Source of the DNA: Physella acuta | Taxonomy: Eukaryota > Mollusca > Gastropoda > Physidae | Direction of reading: 5' to 3' | Assembly: GCF_028476545.1 (NCBI RefSeq) | Contig: NW_026733222.1 | Coordinates: 130,001 to 194,000 of the forward strand | Length of the DNA: 64,000 nucleotides | In this document: piece after piece, positions 62,601 to 64,000 of the stretch | Numbering within the stretch: position 1 is the first letter of the stretch | Layout of the letters: each line of letters starts with the position of its first letter | Made by a program: the position numbers and the translations under genes | The notes under the pieces: generated by a model | The model's database searches: none | What the model was told of the DNA's origin: nothing | Seen by the model: only the letters and a program-made list of their open reading frames with translations

Positions 62601-64000
62601 TTTGCAAATAGTGTATGTTTTATATCCTGAAGTACACACATAAACAAACAGAACAATGTTCTAGAACTTGAGCACCCTCCAAGACATGTACCTTAAACAA
62701 AGCTTCCAGAGAACGTGTGGATCTGCGGTCTCTAATCTGACCACCTTTGACCTCCTGTTCTGGACCCGTGACCAGAGCAGGAGGCGCCGAGGATGACTGG
62801 GTCCTCTGGTTCTGTCCGTCATGGTGATGGATGGTCACTAGCTGATGCTGGACGCTGGGCTGACTGTCCGAGGTTAAGGGCCCATGAACTAGGGGCGGGG
62901 GAGGGGGGAGGGTTTCTATCTGTACTAGCTGCCCTTGTGAGACCTGGAGAAGGCAGTTACAAGTTAGGACAAGAGGACATGGTAGGACAAGAGGACATTA
63001 TATGGTAGGACAAGAGGACATTACAGGACAAGACAACATATGACAGGACAAGAGAATATGACATGGTAGGACAAGAGGACATGACAGGACAAGACAACAA
63101 ATGACAGGACAAGAGGATATGACATGGTAGGACAAGAAGACATGACAGGACAAGACAACATATGACAGGACAAGAGGATATGACATGGTAGGACAAGAAG
63201 ACATGACAGGACAAGACAACATGATATAGTAGGAAAAGAGGACATGATATGTTAGGACAAGAGGACATGACATGGTAGGACAAGAGGACATCACATGACA
63301 TGAGGACATGACAGGATTGGAAGACAGAACACGAAACAGGGACATGACAAGTAGACCAGATAGAATTAAATTTAGGACATATGTTACAAAGAGAGCACAA
63401 GCTAACAAATAGGTTAGAAAATTATACACAAGTGAGAAGTATAAACAGGACTTAAGGCACAAACAGGACAAAGTTAAGGACAAAAGGACAAAGTTAAGAA
63501 TTTTTATTATATAGAATTAAACAATGACCAAAAACACAAATGTGACAAAGTCGTGTTAAATATTGTAATAGGTTGCATAAAGGTAAAAATAAAGATAATT
63601 TTAATGCCAATGATGTGAACATTTACAAACCTATCATACAGACTACAATGACAATGCTTATTCTTAGTACAACCTAATAAATTAAATTTTATTTATAATT
63701 AAAATATGAACCCCCTCCCCTCCCATAACAACTTAGAGTATTTTAATTAAGTAACAATAAACTTTATAAAAACCTAGTTACACACAAAAAAGTCAAGTAG
63801 AACAAAGAAAGACAACCCTACATTTATTACGTTCTGCTCCACGGGCTGTTCTGTGATGGTCAGTGTTGTGGCCCCTGGGAGAGTGGCCTGCCCCAGGTGG
63901 GACAGGATGGCCTCCGTGACCACGGCTGTCGATGTGGCCGGGGTGGGCGGCAGCAGTGGAGGTGGGGCGGGGGAGGTGGAGGTGGCGGCTCGGGACAGGA
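43535..64000 (-). CDS. shn/HIVEP: Schnurri/HIVEP-like large zinc-finger transcription factor, 5' partial
   Basis: Fourteen exons (minus strand order): >64,000-63,831; 62,943-62,692; 62,092-55,422; 54,612-54,471; 53,944-53,654; 53,190-52,892; 52,635-52,543; 51,996-51,932; 51,353-51,243; 50,686-50,529; 50,266-48,088; 47,212-46,308; 45,183-45,076; 44,683-43,535. All 13 introns are GT-AG and all phases agree, giving about 4,196 residues. Fingers in order: ZAS-N C2H2 pair, CCHC finger, ZAS-C C2H2 pair followed by an acidic run, a lone C2H2, and a C-terminal C2H2 triplet. Schnurri/HIVEP proteins are nuclear; the ZAS pairs of HIVEPs bind NF-kB-like sites, and Drosophila Schnurri works with SMADs in BMP/Dpp repression of brinker. 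Role here is inferred by homology. The start codon lies outside the window. Confidence 0.93.
45076..45183 (-). CDS. shn/HIVEP: exon with second C-terminal C2H2 finger
   Basis: 108 bp, phase 0 at both ends. It completes finger 1 (AHLVNH) and encodes finger 2 of the C-terminal triplet, [17 protein letters not shown] then LLTH. Ends GQ before GTGAGA; the next exon continues [10 protein letters not shown], a typical finger linker. Confidence 0.93.
45871..46220 (-). mobile_element. tRNA-type SINE split by a hAT MITE (intronic)
   Basis: On the minus strand the head (CATACAACTGCTATCATAAA...TCAAGTCTGT) is at 46,170-46,220, and the body with GATGGGTACCTGGTTCAC and AACTCTACTTCACCTG is at 45,880-46,017. 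The 144-bp MITE lies between. The SINE at 52,040-52,215 shows the unsplit order. Lies in an intron of the Schnurri-like gene. Confidence 0.65.
46026..46169. mobile_element. 144-bp hAT MITE inside the SINE
   Basis: Ends CAACGTTCCCTCTAAG and, on the other strand, CAATGTTCCCTCTAAG (15 of 16 identical). Flanking 8-mers CTCATAGA (46,018-46,025) and CTCACAGA (46,170-46,177) differ at one base, a hAT-length duplication. The interior has GCCGCGCAGTG and no coding sequence. Confidence 0.88.
46308..47212 (-). CDS. shn/HIVEP: exon with hexapeptide repeats and first half of C-terminal finger 1
   Basis: 905 bp beginning [18 protein letters not shown] (a basic, possibly nuclear-localising stretch). It holds an array of GVTVPS-like hexapeptides (about 46,740-46,990) and PTSVPSSV repeats, and ends [15 protein letters not shown]. 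The finger is completed by AHLVNH from the next exon at 45,183, so the intron splits it just before the first histidine. Confidence 0.9.
48088..50266 (-). CDS. shn/HIVEP: linker exon with lone C2H2 finger and 11-residue repeats
   Basis: 2,179 bp starting [11 protein letters not shown] after TGTATTTACAG and ending in phase 1 before GTAATG. It encodes Ser/Pro-rich linker, a C2H2 finger CAFCSEYF...HLRSRKH (C-x2-C-x12-H-x5-H, about 48,680-48,750), and then about nine tandem 11-residue repeats of the type [11 protein letters not shown] (48,250-48,550) before the conserved [14 protein letters not shown] end. The upstream TTG at 50,278 is intronic, not a start. Confidence 0.9.
50529..52635 (-). CDS. 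shn/HIVEP: four small exons of the Schnurri-like gene
   Basis: Exons 52,635-52,543 (93 bp), 51,996-51,932 (65 bp), 51,353-51,243 (111 bp) and 50,686-50,529 (158 bp) join as ...[10 protein letters not shown]..., ...[22 protein letters not shown]..., ...[22 protein letters not shown].... All junction phases fit only this order. The peptides [17 protein letters not shown] and [12 protein letters not shown] look like short conserved helices in an otherwise disordered linker. Confidence 0.88.
51060..51235. repeat. ~58-bp intronic tandem repeat next to a donor site
   Basis: Three to four units with AGCAGGTTTGTGAAGCTGA and CTACAAAGATTGGTGATGTG, stopping only a few bases before the donor (51,242) of the 111-bp exon on the minus strand. 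Confidence 0.75.
51370..51830. repeat. ~60-bp intronic tandem repeat
   Basis: Seven or so diverged units with AGTTGCTTTATATTTGTGTT and GCTAATGTGCAACATTTTAC, starting right after the acceptor of the 111-bp exon. Some adjacent pairs repeat as ~120-bp doublets. Confidence 0.75.
52040..52215 (-). mobile_element. tRNA-type SINE, intronic copy 2
   Basis: On the minus strand: a promoter-like head (GGCAGAGTGCATGATAACTA, then CAGATGCCCATGAGTTTACC), then GATGGGCACCAGATGAGTC and a tail with AGCTACTTCATCTGTC. Same family and order as the copies at 45,871 and 62,262. Confidence 0.6.
52892..53190 (-). CDS. shn/HIVEP: acidic exon after ZAS-C
   Basis: Starts [16 protein letters not shown], completing finger 2, then runs into a strongly acidic stretch of about 20 Asp/Glu residues (52,960-53,045), as expected for the acidic part of a ZAS domain. 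It ends SSSPRVLKR in phase with the exon at 52,635. Confidence 0.92.
53654..53944 (-). CDS. shn/HIVEP: ZAS-C exon of the Schnurri-like gene
   Basis: 97 codons in phase 0 at both ends. Contains the family-specific lead-in [18 protein letters not shown], finger 1 ([17 protein letters not shown]) and finger 2 ([17 protein letters not shown]). Finger 2 is completed across the intron by SHQKKC from the next exon (53,190). This wording ([23 protein letters not shown]) is diagnostic of the second ZAS pair in HIVEP/Schnurri. Confidence 0.95.
54690..55025. repeat. 90-bp intronic tandem repeat
   Basis: TACTGATTTGTTTGGTGATA recurs at 54,721, 54,811 and 54,901, with a shorter fourth unit near 55,003. 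The open frames on both strands here come from the repeat. Confidence 0.85.
55422..62092 (-). CDS. shn/HIVEP: giant exon of the Schnurri-like gene (ZAS-N, CCHC finger, AT-hook)
   Basis: 6,671 bp open throughout, typical of the giant central exon of HIVEP genes. It starts at VTDSELQNM after CTCCACTAG, so it is internal and not an initiating exon. The ZAS-N finger pair lies at 61,478-61,630 ([16 protein letters not shown], then [17 protein letters not shown]), followed by an acidic patch ([14 protein letters not shown]). A CCHC finger (C-x2-C-x12-H-x4-C) is at about 58,556-58,625 and an AT-hook-like [13 protein letters not shown] at about 58,130-58,175. Long Ser/Thr/Pro-rich linkers contain TPGTP-type repeats. 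The end has the family signature [12 protein letters not shown] and [17 protein letters not shown]. Confidence 0.93.
62262..62455 (+). mobile_element. tRNA-type SINE, intronic copy 3
   Basis: Plus-strand copy: GGCAGCATGGTTGGATGGTA with GAGTGCTCAACTGCTAACAT reads like an A-box region of a tRNA, and CACTGAGTCCAGCC resembles a decayed B-box. The body has ATGGGTGACTGACTCA, and the tail has GAACTCTACTTCATC. Antisense to the host gene. Confidence 0.6.
62692..62943 (-). CDS. shn/HIVEP: 84-codon exon upstream of the giant exon
   Basis: Starts [12 protein letters not shown] and ends [11 protein letters not shown] before GTACAT, with phase 0 at both ends. It contains a run of seven prolines broken by leucine and a HHHDGQNQ stretch. 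No domain is recognised. Assigned to the gene by phase and open frame only. Confidence 0.82.
62957..63330. repeat. GGACAAGA-type intronic minisatellite
   Basis: Irregular tandem words TAGGACAAGAGGACATGACA and GACAGGACAAGACAACATAT with a period of about 58 bp. Overlapping minus-strand frames ([14 protein letters not shown]...) are repeat translations, not genes. Confidence 0.9.
63831..64000 (-). CDS. shn/HIVEP: partial exon at the window edge
   Basis: Open in the frame that joins 62,943. It encodes Ser/Thr/Pro-rich [18 protein letters not shown] and then [10 protein letters not shown], with donor GTAATA at 63,830. Local GC content jumps at the window end. The exon and the gene continue beyond 64,000. 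Confidence 0.75.

Noticed and set aside
62957-63483. Minus-strand frames of 147 and 161 codons ([12 protein letters not shown] repeats)
   Set aside because: They translate an intronic minisatellite and two of them overlap in different frames.

Overview
The window looks like nuclear DNA of an invertebrate animal, most likely a gastropod mollusc. The reasons are AT-rich, intron-rich sequence, (TA)n arrays tens of bases long, many small transposon relics, and a Schnurri/HIVEP-type zinc-finger gene that keeps an invertebrate-style C-terminal finger triplet. The species cannot be fixed from the sequence alone. I see no bacterial genes, rRNA, CRISPR array or intact autonomous transposon.

Positions 1-35,400 form a repeat-rich accessory region. 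It holds a 46-bp satellite (1,058-2,606) with a 552-bp higher-order period, and a non-autonomous element with long inverted ends (2,725-4,614). A 2-kb minisatellite (5,063-7,096) is built from 16- and 12-bp words, and five copies of an unclassified ~0.7-kb repeat (R1) are scattered between 67 and 29,501. From 9.3 to 28.7 kb there are four diverged copies (A, B, C, D) of one segmental duplication. Copy C carries a promoter-like block and a possible terminal exon with a signal-anchor-like C-terminus; the other copies are altered or lack parts. Later insertions can be dated against paralogous empty sites in the same window: hAT-type MITEs with 8-bp target duplications, a pair of Helitron-like elements, and a MITE inside R1. 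An inverted duplication (15.1-17.4 kb against 31.1-32.3 kb) encloses about 13.7 kb. A G-rich tandem array and a TIR-element array follow, up to 34.9 kb.

Positions 35,400-64,000 are genic. A two-exon BTB-BACK (kelch-like family) gene lies on + (36,295-38,932, 621 aa). A very large Schnurri/HIVEP-like gene lies on - (43,535 to beyond 64,000). I could join 14 exons of it with matching phases and GT-AG borders, giving about 4,196 codons inside the window; its 5' end is outside. The two genes converge, with about 4.6 kb between their stop codons. Introns of the large gene hold tRNA-type SINE copies, a 144-bp hAT MITE and several minisatellites. The BTB-BACK product resembles a Cullin-3 adaptor. 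The Schnurri-like product resembles a DNA-binding cofactor of BMP/SMAD signalling. Nothing in the sequence ties the two functionally.
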